Shown here in pieces: positions 34,291 to 44,734 of a DNA stretch of 64,000 nucleotides. The notes beneath the pieces were generated by a model. It made no database searches. It was not told the origin of the DNA and worked only from the letters and a program-made list of their open reading frames with translations. A program made the position numbers and the translations under genes. The first letter of the stretch is position 1, and the number at the start of each line of letters is the position of its first letter. This stretch comes from Prosapia bicincta (Eukaryota; Arthropoda; Insecta; Hemiptera; Cercopidae): the NCBI GenBank assembly GCA_036971475.1, contig JBAIZL010000003.1:111935570-111999569 (forward strand). The letters run 5' to 3'.

Positions 34291-34847
34291 TAGTCCAGCT
34301 AATACAGATGAATTGTCTCCAAATTCTGTTCTTATGACCCGCTTTTCATGAAATTTTGGGGTTAAGCTCTACTTGTCCTTCACTACAAAATCTACCCTAC
34401 GTCGATTTGCTTTCAAGATTCTTAGGGGTAAAAACCCCCCTATTACAAAATTTTAATAAAGTTGTAATTAGAGCATTAAATACTTAATGAAACATTTAAC
34501 GATGATAATTTTATGCTTTTTGTCATTATCTGTGATTTATCACAAATTTTCAACCCTAATAAATCACCCCTATTATTATAAAATTTAAAAAATTGTTTAC
34601 TGATATTTTCCTAGTTTTATGTATTTACTAATAATATATTAAATTTAAAAAAATAATTAGAAGTTACACTGAACAGAACAGTTCCGTCCAGGAATGTCAC
34701 GGTGCTGCAGCGGTACGACAATGGCTTAAATACATTGCTACTTACAATTTGAATAACCTTGTATATTTATTTCCAAATAAAATTCTGATTTTCTTGTTGC
34801 ATTTAATTTGTTTCTATTTAGTATAATGAACCATTTAAAATTTACAG
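34291..34847. other. Intronic DNA before exon 8
   Basis: A slightly GC-richer patch at 34670-34720. No recognised feature. Confidence 0.4.
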
Positions 34848-35141
34848 ACCTGGACAGAAACTGGGTAGAAAAGTTAGCAATCGATGGTATCAGCTGGAAA
34901 GATGGGCTGGAGATGATTTAAGATTGCAACAAACACTACTAGACATTGCAACCGGTGTGTCCAAGTGCTTCCGTTATCCTAATGCTTGCTTTAAAACTGA
35001 AGATATGAAGCCGTTAGCTAGATGGGTATTATCACTAATAGCAACACCAGAAGCGAAGTTTCCTTTGTCTTTCAAGAGAGATGTCCTCATTTTACTACCT
35101 TGTGTTGCAAAACAAGATACTTTTACAGACCTTGAATTAAT
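34848..35141 (+). CDS. PRKDC: DNA-PKcs exon 8 of window
   Basis: The acceptor AATTTACAG precedes A|CCTGGACAG and the donor is TTAAT|GTGAGT. The peptide begins PGQKLGRKVSNRWYQLERWA and ends in TFTDLEL plus a split codon. The human counterpart has [20 protein letters not shown] and later KGQAVTLLPFF, here FKRDVLILLPC. It ends in phase 2. The next intron holds the BEL/Pao insertion. Confidence 0.87.
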
Positions 35142-35522
35142 GTGAGTAATTAGTATTTATTAAAGAAAATGGTAACAAAAGTAGCCTATTATGTCAGCAT
35201 TAACACATTGAGTGCGGCAGTGTTTTATAGTTGCACATCAAAATTGCTGAAAAAATACTCTTGATTACTTGCATTGAAAATGGTGTTGATTCACCCAATA
35301 TGTCATCTGAAGTTGATTAGGCATTCATTTTCGTCAGTTTTGGTGACATCATTTCTGGTACGTTCATGTACTTCGCCAGTTCTCGTATCTCAGGTGATGG
35401 TTGTCGACTGTCTAACTGTTGGGTTTCTCTCCCAATTGTTCTTGGATACTGACAAACCTTTTTTCCAGTCACAACACTTAATCATAGTTATAGAAAAAGT
35501 ACCACAAAAAATTTAAAGTACC

Positions 35523-35911
35523 TGTTACGTATTTAAAATTAATATAGACTCATTTCTTTTATTTTAAACCCGCCGCCAAAGTCAGACAAAGCTCACCCGT
35601 GATAAGGTTGGTTCTGCAGTTTGAACCAGGCAGAGCAAGTTAGACCTTTCGGGAGTGTAGATCGATCCCCTACGTTCTAGTATACTATTATACTTTTCAA
35701 TCTCCGTACCTTAGGTACTAGAATACGTGAATGTAACTATTTTATTAATGTTTATATCGAATGTGATCAGTGCGTGGAATACGAACAAGTTTTCTGGCCA
35801 GAAATCGCTTATTTATACGCGAGTGTGAATTCCATGGTGCACGTAAGTACAAACTATTAGTTTATATAATTATAATAATTATTGGTCCTCCGAAACTATT
35901 GTTACCAAACA
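35523..35911 (+). repeat. 5' LTR of BEL/Pao element
   Basis: Starts TGTTACGTATTT and ends GTTACCAAACA. Lacks 10 bp present in the 3' LTR. Confidence 0.93.
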
Positions 35912-36336
35912 AATTTGGTCCTCCGGGCCGGATCTTGAGCCTTAAGACCTATATAAAAAATAAAATATAATACAATTCATTATATGTGTTCATTCTACAA
36001 TTTCTACAAGTTTTTTCAAACTTTGTCTGTGCATGCAAACACTGGAAAACTAGTTTCATGTGGCAGTATATGAAACAGCTGATCCTCTCTTATCTTTGTT
36101 TGGCTTTGGCGTGCATTAATATGTTGGTTTAAATTAATTGTAAAAGTTTATGAAAAGTGATTTCAGTTGTTTATAGAAGGTTATCTCATTGAGCCTACGT
36201 CGATTTGTTGTTTACTTAGGCTTATTTATCTCTCCGTTAAATATATACGCTCATAGGCCTAATCTCTTTAAAACATTTTGTAATTTAAAAATTAAAGCAG
36301 TTATCTCATCTTCTACTATAAAACTATCATTTAATC

Positions 36337-39300
36337 ATGGCAAAATCTTTGGCAGTTATTAAATCAAAGAAAGACAATATATTTAGTCAAATACAAGAGA
36401 TTTTTGATCTAACAAAAAAAACATCTGATAAGTCAATTCTGCAAAAATTGTTGGTGTGCGCTAAATCTATAAATAGGCTTCGTGAAGAATTTTCTGATAT
36501 TTTAGACATTTATCATGAACTAGAAATACAGGCTAACCCGAGTTTTCAACCCAACTACGCTCCTCTTAACAGCATCAACGAGTTAGTCGATTATGTTAAT
36601 TCTACCGTATATTCGATAGAAAGTAAGATGTCATCAACAAGGCCTAAATGTGAAATAGTTACTCCTCAGTTACATATACGACTGCCTAAGCTTGAACTCA
36701 AGCATTTCGATGGTGAATTTCTCGAATGGATGTCATTCATTAATATATTTAACGCTAGCATTCATGAAAATGCATCGTTACCAGCAGTTTCTAAACTTCA
36801 ATATTTATTGAGCGTTATCTCTGGAGAACCGCTAAATTTAATTAAATCTCTCCCTATTTCTGACGCCAATTATAAAGTGGCCTATGACTTATTAAAAGAA
36901 AGATATCACTCCCCGAGGCGTTTAGTTACTTTACACCTCAATCAAATTTTAGATTTGCCCTCTGTAAACAACACGCCTAAACAAATGAGAAATTTTGTAA
37001 ATTTATACTCAGAAAATATACAAGCTCTTAAAGGTCTTGACATCAATATCACTAGTAAAAATCCTTTGTTATCTGCTATGCTTTTACGAAAAATGGATAG
37101 TGAACTTAGGAACCGTTTTGAAAACTTCCGTTCATCAAGTGTTACTCAAGAGAGAGTTGACTCCACTACAATACCTGATGCAGCGGAAATTATTAAGTTT
37201 TTAAGTAAAGAATGTAATGAAGTTGAAGATGCCAATCTTCATTCTCCTTTCACCTTGAAACCCTCCTCGTCTGGATCACGCACCCCCTCTGGTTCCCAAA
37301 ATAAATACTTTAAACAAAAAGTATCACTGATGTCCTACAATTATGGAGAAGGCTCCTCCATTAAAGTTAAACCTCATCCATGCTTTATATGCAATAAAAT
37401 TCACCATAAGGTATATTCGTGTCCGGACTTCAAGAGTCAGGATGCCAAATCCCGTCTCAAAATTGTAAAGGAAAAAGGGCATTGTACCTCATGCTTAGGT
37501 ACTCACCATCTTAACGACTGTAGGTCAGAGTTTAGTTGCTACAAGTGCCACAAAAATCATCATACATTATTACATTTTGAAAATTACTCTACGCTGCAAC
37601 GGACCACACCTCAAACTTCGCGTCAAGACTCTCCGACACTTCAACAGGAAATAACCCCTTCTCCAATCACTATGACCTGTCAAGAAAAGCAGAATACGTC
37701 TCAAATCTCTAATACTGTTCTCTTAGGCACTCTACTTGTTAAGCTTACCTCGTCTAACGGTATTACTCATGTATTTCGTGCTCTTGTTGACTCTGGCAGT
37801 CAATCTTGTTTTCTCACCGAGCGTGCTGCTCAATTATTGTGTGCTCCTCGTACTAAGACCACTCATAGTGTGGTAGGATTGTCTCAGGTACCCTTAGGCT
37901 CAAAAGGTCTCACCTCAGTTGCTGTTGAAACTCTTGGGGGCAAGGTTATTTCAATTAATGAAAGATTTTTAATATTGGAAAAAATTTGTGTTAACCTACC
38001 AAGCACACAAGTAGACTCTGAAGTTCTTTCCAAGGTTCGTCCTTATGTTTTGGCAGACCTTACGTTTCACTTGCCAGGAGGCATAGATGTTCTTCTTGGT
38101 GGTGCTTTATTTCCACTCATACTTACACAAGAGGCTTATAACCTCGGACCTGGTTTACCCAGGCTAATAGGCACATACTTTGGCTTTTTAGTAATGGGTA
38201 ATGCACCATGTCTATCTGGCAGTGAACTTCATAGTAACTCCAGCTCTCAATTATCAACTACACTTCTAGTTGTCAACGACATTGACCTTCACGACTCACT
38301 ACAAAGGTTTTGGCAACAGGAAGAACCCCCTGCTGTGTCTAAGCTTTCTCAAGAAGATACATTATGTGAAGATCACTTTCTCGCCACTTATACTCGGGAC
38401 CAATCTGGCCGATATTGCGTCCGACTACCATTCAAGACTGAACATCCTCCTCTGGGTCAATCTCGTTTAAATGCAGAAAAAAGACTGCACTCTCTAGAAA
38501 AGAAATTTAGTGCTCAACCTCAATTTAAATCCCTATATACTGATTTTATGGCTGACTACTTAGCCTCTGGTCACATGATATACGCTCATAATACTGATCT
38601 AACTGTACCTCATTACTTCCTTCCTCACCATGGTGGTTTAAAGGAGTCTAGCAGCACAACTCGTTTACGTACTGTATTTGATGCTAGTTCTGAAACCTCT
38701 AATGGTATTTCTCTTAATAATATTTTATTAACAGGCAAAAAGATGCAAACGAATATTTATGATTTATTACTAAATTTTCGGATTCATAACGTTGTTTTTT
38801 CTTGTGACATTCGTCAAATGTATAGACAGGTAAAAATGCACCCTGATGACCAGTGCTATCAGATGATCTTATGGCGTGAAAGTCCAGATCAGTCCTCTTT
38901 AATCTACAAGCTCACGACAGTGACTTACGGAGTGAATTGTTCACCGTATCTTGCCATTAGAACCTTACATCAGCTCGCTGCAGACGAAGGTGACTCCTAT
39001 CCTGAAACTGCAAATATTCTACGCACGCAGACGTTCGTAGATGACATCATCTCTGGAGCTGACTCTGAAGAAAAGGCTTTGAGCCTCCGTAAGCAACTCA
39101 TCTCGCTCCTGGCTCGCGGAGGCTTTGAACTACGCAAATGGACATCTAACTCCAGTCAACTGCTGCAAGATCTTCCTGATGCTCATTTAGAGACCCCTGT
39201 ATTCCTTCAAGGCAGTAAACAACCACATTTCACTATATTAGGTCTTCACTGGTCACCCTCTACCGATACGTTTACCTATAATTTGAATTTTCCTCACAAT

Positions 39301-41586
39301 TCCAGGACTAAACGTCAAATTCTCGGTATCATTGCCCAGATTTACGACCCTTGTGGCTTTCTCTCACCCATTGTTATATGGGCCAAGCGTTTTATGCAAC
39401 TACTCTGGATCAAAGGATTGAACTGGGATGAACCACTTCCATCTGAACAATTGAAATTATGGCAAACCTTTACAGACTCGGCTAATGCTCTACGAGAAAT
39501 TGTAATTCCTCGTGCATTACGAATAACACACTCGAGAAACTTTGAGTTACACGGTTTCTCAAATGCTTCTGAAAATGGTTATGCCGCCGTCGTTTGTTTG
39601 AGATGCCAACTTAGCGACGGCTCTGTGTTAATTCGGCAAGTAATATCGAAGACTCGGGTAGCTCCTCTGAAAAGGCTCACGGTACCTCGATTAGAGCTAA
39701 GTGCAGCTCATTTACTCGCCCAACTAGTGGGATATGTTATCTCTCTTTTTGAAAAAAGGGTGGAATTTTCTTCTGTATTTCTATGGTGTGACTCGACAGT
39801 AACACTGACATGGTTACAAACACCTCTTCATCGATTGAAGACGTTTGTCGCCAACCGGGTAGCCCAGATACAAGAATTAGTGCCTTCTCATTACTGGAGA
39901 CACGTAGCGAGTGAAGATAATCCTGCTGATTGCGCGTCGCGTGGGTTACTTCCTAAAGATTTACCACAGCACTCATTATGGTGGTACGGCCCCCTTTGGC
40001 TACAAAAATCTAATGATAACTGGCCGGTATCTCATTTTATGCCTGCAAAACTTACTGACACAGGAGAAGAGAAACCCATTTCACCTATATCTCTCATATC
40101 AACTGCTCCTCATGAATGGGAGCTCCTCACTCAGTTTTCTCACTTTAGCCGACTCCAGCGTGTGATGGCTTATATTTTGCGATTTACTCATAACGCTCGT
40201 CATTCAAGAAAGCTCGATGGTCCTCTCAACACTCTGGAAATGAAGGCGTCAAGACTGGCAATTTTCAAGATAGTTCAAGAATCAGCGTTCAGAGACTACA
40301 TCGTTGCCATGAAGAAGGATCCAACTACACCTGCCTCGTCACAACTCCGCCGACTCTCTCCTTTTCTCGACAAGGATGATATCCTACGAGTGGGAGGACG
40401 TCTCAACGCTTTAAAACTTCCTACGGATGTGCAACATCCTGTGATTTTGCCCAAACGACATCATGTCGTCAACCTTCTTATTGATTTTTATCATCGAAAA
40501 TACTTACACTCGGGCGCTCAATTGACTCAATCACTTCTGGCACAGGATGTGTGGATACTCTCGGCCCGAAGTGTAATACGCTCTCGCATTTTTCAATGTG
40601 TTGTATGTTTTCGACACAAGTCTCACAATAAATCTCCGCTCATGGGTGATTTACCAAAAGCAAGATTAACTCCTTCTCGTCCGTTTCTCAACACCGGAAT
40701 TGACTACGGAGGTCCTTTTAACATCAAAATGCACAATTTGCGCTCGATTCCCTTGACCAAAGCATATATTTGTATCTTTGCTTGCCTTGTGACAAAGGCT
40801 GTACACATTGAAGTAGTATCGGACCTGTCGACAGATGGGTTTATTGCCGCTCTCACCCAATTTGTGTCTAGACGCGGTCTTTGCACAAATATTTATTCTG
40901 ACTGTGGAACGAATTTCGTTGGAGCGAATAATGCTTTACAAAATCTCATCATCTCTTCAGGCCGAACCCCTCTTGCTAAATTCTCATCACAACACAATAT
41001 CAACCTTCATTTCAACCCGCCTGCAGCTCCTCATCAATGTGGTCTTTGGGAAGCAGCAATCAAGAGTGCAAAACATCACCTCCGACGTGTCATCGGTGAA
41101 CATATTTTAACTCTATGTGAATTTTCCACTCTCACAACTCAAGTAGAGGCTATTTTGAATTCGAGACCTCTCACACCTCTGTCAAACGACGCCTCAGACC
41201 TCAATGCACTCACCCCGGGTCACTTCTTAATAGGATCTTCATTGGTTTCAGTTCCAGAAGAGGATCTTTTCAACGTTCCTGCCAACCGACTCAAGCACTG
41301 GCAGCTAATCAAGGCCTTTCACCAGCGTATTTGGAAGAGATGGCATCTAGAATATATCCATACTCTTCAGCAACGGGGGAAGTGGAACGTGCCAACTGTC
41401 AACCTGTGCGTCGGCGACCTCGTGTTAGTGCATCAACCTGCACCACCTCTCGCATGGCCTCTGGCTAGGATAAGTAGTGTTTCTCCAGGAAAGGATGGTG
41501 TAGTAAGAGTGGTTCATTTGAAGACAAAGCAGGGAACCTTGACAAGACCTGCTCACAAGGTTTTCCCTCTACCTCTACGCTCATAA
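36337..41586 (+). CDS. BEL/Pao Gag-Pol polyprotein
   Basis: The uninterrupted 1749-codon frame starts at the ATG 36337. In order: a Gag core (DUF1759-type, LPKLELKHFDGEFLEWMSF about residues 114-132); three zinc-knuckle-like motifs from C349 (CFICNKIHH, CTSCLGTHH, CYKCHKNHH); an aspartic protease with D485-S-G; RT with FVDD at 900-903; RNase H; an H2C2-type zinc segment; integrase with D1456, D1522 and E1572 (D-x65-D-x49-E); and a C-terminal DUF5641-like region (GDLVLVH, TRPAHKVFPL). The RNase H motif usually HGFSDAS reads HGFSNAS (N1076, AAT at 39562), so the first catalytic Asp is lost. The other three RNase H acids appear present (LELSAAH, WCDSTVT, NPADCASRG). The copy may be defective despite its open frame. 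Confidence 0.93.
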   Translation: MAKSLAVIKSKKDNIFSQIQEIFDLTKKTSDKSILQKLLVCAKSINRLREEFSDILDIYHELEIQANPSFQPNYAPLNSINELVDYVNSTVYSIESKMSSTRPKCEIVTPQLHIRLPKLELKHFDGEFLEWMSFINIFNASIHENASLPAVSKLQYLLSVISGEPLNLIKSLPISDANYKVAYDLLKERYHSPRRLVTLHLNQILDLPSVNNTPKQMRNFVNLYSENIQALKGLDINITSKNPLLSAMLLRKMDSELRNRFENFRSSSVTQERVDSTTIPDAAEIIKFLSKECNEVEDANLHSPFTLKPSSSGSRTPSGSQNKYFKQKVSLMSYNYGEGSSIKVKPHPCFICNKIHHKVYSCPDFKSQDAKSRLKIVKEKGHCTSCLGTHHLNDCRSEFSCYKCHKNHHTLLHFENYSTLQRTTPQTSRQDSPTLQQEITPSPITMTCQEKQNTSQISNTVLLGTLLVKLTSSNGITHVFRALVDSGSQSCFLTERAAQLLCAPRTKTTHSVVGLSQVPLGSKGLTSVAVETLGGKVISINERFLILEKICVNLPSTQVDSEVLSKVRPYVLADLTFHLPGGIDVLLGGALFPLILTQEAYNLGPGLPRLIGTYFGFLVMGNAPCLSGSELHSNSSSQLSTTLLVVNDIDLHDSLQRFWQQEEPPAVSKLSQEDTLCEDHFLATYTRDQSGRYCVRLPFKTEHPPLGQSRLNAEKRLHSLEKKFSAQPQFKSLYTDFMADYLASGHMIYAHNTDLTVPHYFLPHHGGLKESSSTTRLRTVFDASSETSNGISLNNILLTGKKMQTNIYDLLLNFRIHNVVFSCDIRQMYRQVKMHPDDQCYQMILWRESPDQSSLIYKLTTVTYGVNCSPYLAIRTLHQLAADEGDSYPETANILRTQTFVDDIISGADSEEKALSLRKQLISLLARGGFELRKWTSNSSQLLQDLPDAHLETPVFLQGSKQPHFTILGLHWSPSTDTFTYNLNFPHNSRTKRQILGIIAQIYDPCGFLSPIVIWAKRFMQLLWIKGLNWDEPLPSEQLKLWQTFTDSANALREIVIPRALRITHSRNFELHGFSNASENGYAAVVCLRCQLSDGSVLIRQVISKTRVAPLKRLTVPRLELSAAHLLAQLVGYVISLFEKRVEFSSVFLWCDSTVTLTWLQTPLHRLKTFVANRVAQIQELVPSHYWRHVASEDNPADCASRGLLPKDLPQHSLWWYGPLWLQKSNDNWPVSHFMPAKLTDTGEEKPISPISLISTAPHEWELLTQFSHFSRLQRVMAYILRFTHNARHSRKLDGPLNTLEMKASRLAIFKIVQESAFRDYIVAMKKDPTTPASSQLRRLSPFLDKDDILRVGGRLNALKLPTDVQHPVILPKRHHVVNLLIDFYHRKYLHSGAQLTQSLLAQDVWILSARSVIRSRIFQCVVCFRHKSHNKSPLMGDLPKARLTPSRPFLNTGIDYGGPFNIKMHNLRSIPLTKAYICIFACLVTKAVHIEVVSDLSTDGFIAALTQFVSRRGLCTNIYSDCGTNFVGANNALQNLIISSGRTPLAKFSSQHNINLHFNPPAAPHQCGLWEAAIKSAKHHLRRVIGEHILTLCEFSTLTTQVEAILNSRPLTPLSNDASDLNALTPGHFLIGSSLVSVPEEDLFNVPANRLKHWQLIKAFHQRIWKRWHLEYIHTLQQRGKWNVPTVNLCVGDLVLVHQPAPPLAWPLARISSVSPGKDGVVRVVHLKTKQGTLTRPAHKVFPLPLRS

Positions 41587-41729
41587 TGAACTTGCGCCAT
41601 AGTGCGCTCACTTTTTGTAAAAGAGATATTTTTATTTTCCTTTATGAAATTTTTATTTTTATAAACTCTAAAGATATTATATTTGTGTTAGTTCTCTTTG
41701 AATCCTAGAAGGATTCAAGGCCCCCGGTA

Positions 41730-42128
41730 TGTTACGTATTTAAAATTAATATAGACTCATTTCTTTTATTTTAAACCCGCCGCCAAAGTCAGACAAAGCT
41801 CACCCGTGATAAGGTTGGTTCTGCAGTTTGAACCAGGCAGAGCAAGTTAGACCTTTCGGGAGTGTAGATCAATCCCCTACGTTCTAGTATACTATTATAC
41901 TTTTCAATCTCCGTACCTTAGGTACTAGAATACGTGAATGTAACTATTTTATTAATTTTTATACCGAATGTGACCAGTGCGTGGAATACGAACAAGTTTT
42001 CTGGCCAGAAATCGCTTATTTAATACGCGAGTGTGATAAGTGTGTATTCCACGGTGCACGTAAGTACAAACTATTAATTTATATAATTATAATAATTATT
42101 GGTCCTCCGAAAGTATTGTTACCAAACA
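41730..42128 (+). repeat. 3' LTR of BEL/Pao element
   Basis: Same ends as the 5' LTR. It follows AAGGCCCCCGGTA; no clear polypurine tract is visible. Confidence 0.93.
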
Positions 42129-42288
42129 GTACCTATAACCATTCTGGCTGCCATTTACAATGAAGTTTACACACAATGTCAATAAGTAATTCATATGTAA
42201 ATAATTCTAACTCAGTGTTTATAATAACTTCTAAAAAATACCAAAATAAATACTATATACAACCCACCCCCACCACTTTAATACTCAG

Positions 42289-42752
42289 CTTAGATAAACT
42301 CATCCTTACTAAAAAGTAAATTATAACGTAAATTGCCTAAAAAGTAAATTACCAAGTTTCAAAACTTTTGCTTGTTATGAAATCTTGTGCAGTATTTATC
42401 GAATCTGAAGCATTACTTATCAGACAGAGAATATGTTTACACTTCAGTTCTATATACAAAATATTTATAAACTCACAAATCAATCACATGTGGCTGGTTT
42501 ACATCTTTTCATGATAAGCGCCAAAACAGTTTACTCGCCAGTCAGCTTATTATGTGGGTAAACGGAACATGAAAATGTGGTTTTGTTGTTTATTGTTTAC
42601 ACACAAAACAAAAAATATTAAGTGTGTTGAAGAGATAGGAAAATATAAATACCTCAAAAACAATGCCGGGGCTGATTGGCCCCAATTAGTTTAATTAGGT
42701 GTCATTTATGCTATAAAAAAACTGTCGGACCAATTGGCCCGACACGTGTTTA
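42289..42752. repeat. Segment shared with the hAT element (copy 1)
   Basis: Begins CTTAGATAAACTCATCCTTA and ends near CCGACACGTGTTT. The same roughly 465-bp sequence, diverged by perhaps 20 percent, is at 48464-48930 inside a hAT element. It lies here inside the piggyBac-type element. Confidence 0.7.
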
Positions 42753-43253
42753 TATATATATTATGATAATAAACGTATTTTCGTATTTAGATATATTATG
42801 GAGCGAAAAAGAAATACACATTATTCAAAAATAGGCTTCAAATATTTTGGCAATTCTCTGGGAAAACGCCGATATTGTGGCCATGTTTGAGACCCCTTGT
42901 TGTCATCATCGGAGCGGTCAGACCTATCCTTGGAGCCATTTTCGTTGTCAGAGTAGATATTTTCCAATAATTCAACCTCATTACCCATATTCATTACACA
43001 AAATATATTAAACACCACTATAACACACTTCAAGTAACACTAATATGATAACACAGTCCTCAATCTGACAGCAACAGTGAAACTAAAAACGAAGCGCACC
43101 GAAATGTTCACAAAGTCTGGCACAATAACCGATAAGTGATACAATGTTTCCCGGCAATGGCTAACCTTACAATGAACCAATAAATTGAGAGTGGACGTCG
43201 GGCGCTACTAGGGCAAGGGCGCTCATGCACGCCCACCGCACTCAATGTGTTAA

Positions 43254-43560
43254 TTGGCAGATATTTTTGGAAAAACATTGTTGTCAGTAGATTGCTCAAA
43301 GTTCATATAATTAACCATTTCTTCTTTTGATTAAAAAGCAACATTCTTATTTTGCAAAAATATTTCACAATATTGTGTTAATTTTTTAAACTTGAAGCAC
43401 GAAACATTTCTAGTACGAGTATAAAAAATATTATTTTATCTTTTCACTGTTAAACTACACAAAGTCAAGTTTTAATCCAAATAATATTTAAAATTATTTA
43501 TATTAGTTGATTCAATCTTCACATGAGCTACTAGTTTTTAACTAAAAACACTTGTAAAAA
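43254..43560. other. Intronic DNA, nothing recognised
   Basis: AT-rich DNA right of the piggyBac-type element. Confidence 0.4.
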
Positions 43561-44192
43561 TGTTATACTTGCGTCTAGTAGAACGTACTTTTATAATCGT
43601 TGAGGACAGCTGTTTTGAGGAATGTGTCCCATTGTCAATATAAATATATATGTATTATTATACAAACATGCTATATAAACATACATATATAAACATGTTT
43701 AGTTTGTCTTGGAGTTTGGAGTTAATTTTGTCTATTAAGTTGAATACATTATCGTTTTTTGATTTTGTTTGTATTTGTTTATGATATTATTTTTTTGTTC
43801 AAAATGTGTGTGGTCATTTAAGATATGTTGTTTTTGTGTTGTGTGATGTTATAATTTTTCAAAATTTTCTGTAGTAGCTAGTTTTTTTACTATGGTTTAA
43901 TATGTGGAGAATATTTAAAATAGTATGGATGTTTGAAATTATTAATATACTTGTCTTCGTTTCTGTTAGGAATATTTTTATATGTTTGAGTACAGTTTTC
44001 GGAAATTCTAATGTTTCAATATTCTCCTCTGTTTTAAACAGATGAGTATTTTGAATCATTAGGAATGGCAGAAACTGTACTCAAACATATAGTATGAACG
44101 TTTGCTTATGTGTGTTGGGCTACGTATTCACTCAGTTACGCAAAATTATTTATAATTTAATGAGTGAATTCAAGATGATTACAACAAGCAAC
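43561..44192. repeat. PLE debris upstream of exon 9 (families E and 3)
   Basis: 43561-43680 matches the terminal repeat at 45055-45240. The minus strand 44059-43700 then reads in pieces SNIHTILNILHILNHSKKTS, YYRKF and NNIINKYKQ, the tail of a GIY-YIG protein like 32150-32480. 44130-44192 is a family 3 outer end. Orientation changes between pieces. Confidence 0.55.
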
Positions 44193-44218
44193 ATTTTAAT
44201 ATTTTTTTCTGTTTCTAG

Positions 44219-44449
44219 GGATGCACTGAAAGCTTTAAAAGCAACACATTTCCCTCTGACATTCAGTGAATTTGTTGAGGGAAGCTTAGAGGCCAACACT
44301 TATCAGGCAGCCTTTCAGCAACTCCTAATAGCTTTGGTACAGTCTGGTAACATGGATATATTAGAAATAATCATATTAGAAACCAGAACTGATGCTAATC
44401 ATCCATGTAAGGAAGATATCGACAGGTCACTTTTATCTTTTATTAAGAA
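44219..44449 (+). CDS. PRKDC: DNA-PKcs exon 9 of window
   Basis: The acceptor TTTTTTCTGTTTCTAG precedes G|GATGCACTG and the donor is AAGAA|GTAAGT. AT from exon 8 plus G gives Met. The peptide begins MDALKALKATHFPLTFSEFV and ends DIDRSLLSFIK. It matches the human segment starting LEQLIVAHFPMQSREFP. It ends in phase 2. Only 26 bases separate the acceptor from a PLE terminal fragment upstream, so the acceptor sits at the edge of inserted DNA. Confidence 0.88.
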
Positions 44450-44734
44450 GTAAGTATTTATTAAAAATGTGTTCAATTTTCATCAGTTTTGTAACATAGA
44501 AAGCCTGAGAGTAACGAATACACTAGGATTAAAATAAAGATACAAGGCACACTTGGATCTTATTACAAGTATCAAAGTTCAAATAATACATTTAGGGTGA
44601 AAGATTTTGAAGTAAAACTGCTTGCCACAGATTTAGGCATATAGTAGAACTCCAATTATCCAAATAAATTGTGATCAGTCCCCATTTAGGTAAACAAATA
44701 TTTGAATGATTGAATTTGTTTGGAAAAAGGTGAA

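Larger units (their letters stand above)
35523..42128 (+). mobile_element. BEL/Pao LTR retrotransposon, apparently complete
   Basis: LTRs at 35523-35911 (389 bp) and 41730-42128 (399 bp) start TG and end CA. A 5-bp duplication GTACC flanks the element (35518-35522, 42129-42133). A primer-binding site probably starts TGGTCCTCCGGGCCGG at 35916, four bases after the left LTR. The LTRs differ by two small indels (1 and 9 bp) and about seven substitutions by eye, so insertion was fairly recent. One gag-pol ORF fills the interior. No env-like ORF is present. Confidence 0.93.
35200..43253. mobile_element. piggyBac-type element split by the BEL/Pao insertion
   Basis: TTAA lies at 35200-35203 and 43250-43253. 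The inverted ends read CACATTGAGTGCGG on both sides. Without the BEL element and its duplication this leaves about 1.4 kb (35204-35522 plus 42129-43249). The minus strand 43033-42821 encodes MGNEVELLENIYSDNENGSK then DRSDRSDDDNKG, an acidic start like that of piggyBac transposases; the catalytic part is missing. Confidence 0.75.

Noticed and set aside
38270..38470. Small ORFs within the BEL gag-pol in other frames
   Set aside because: Shadows of the 1749-codon frame.
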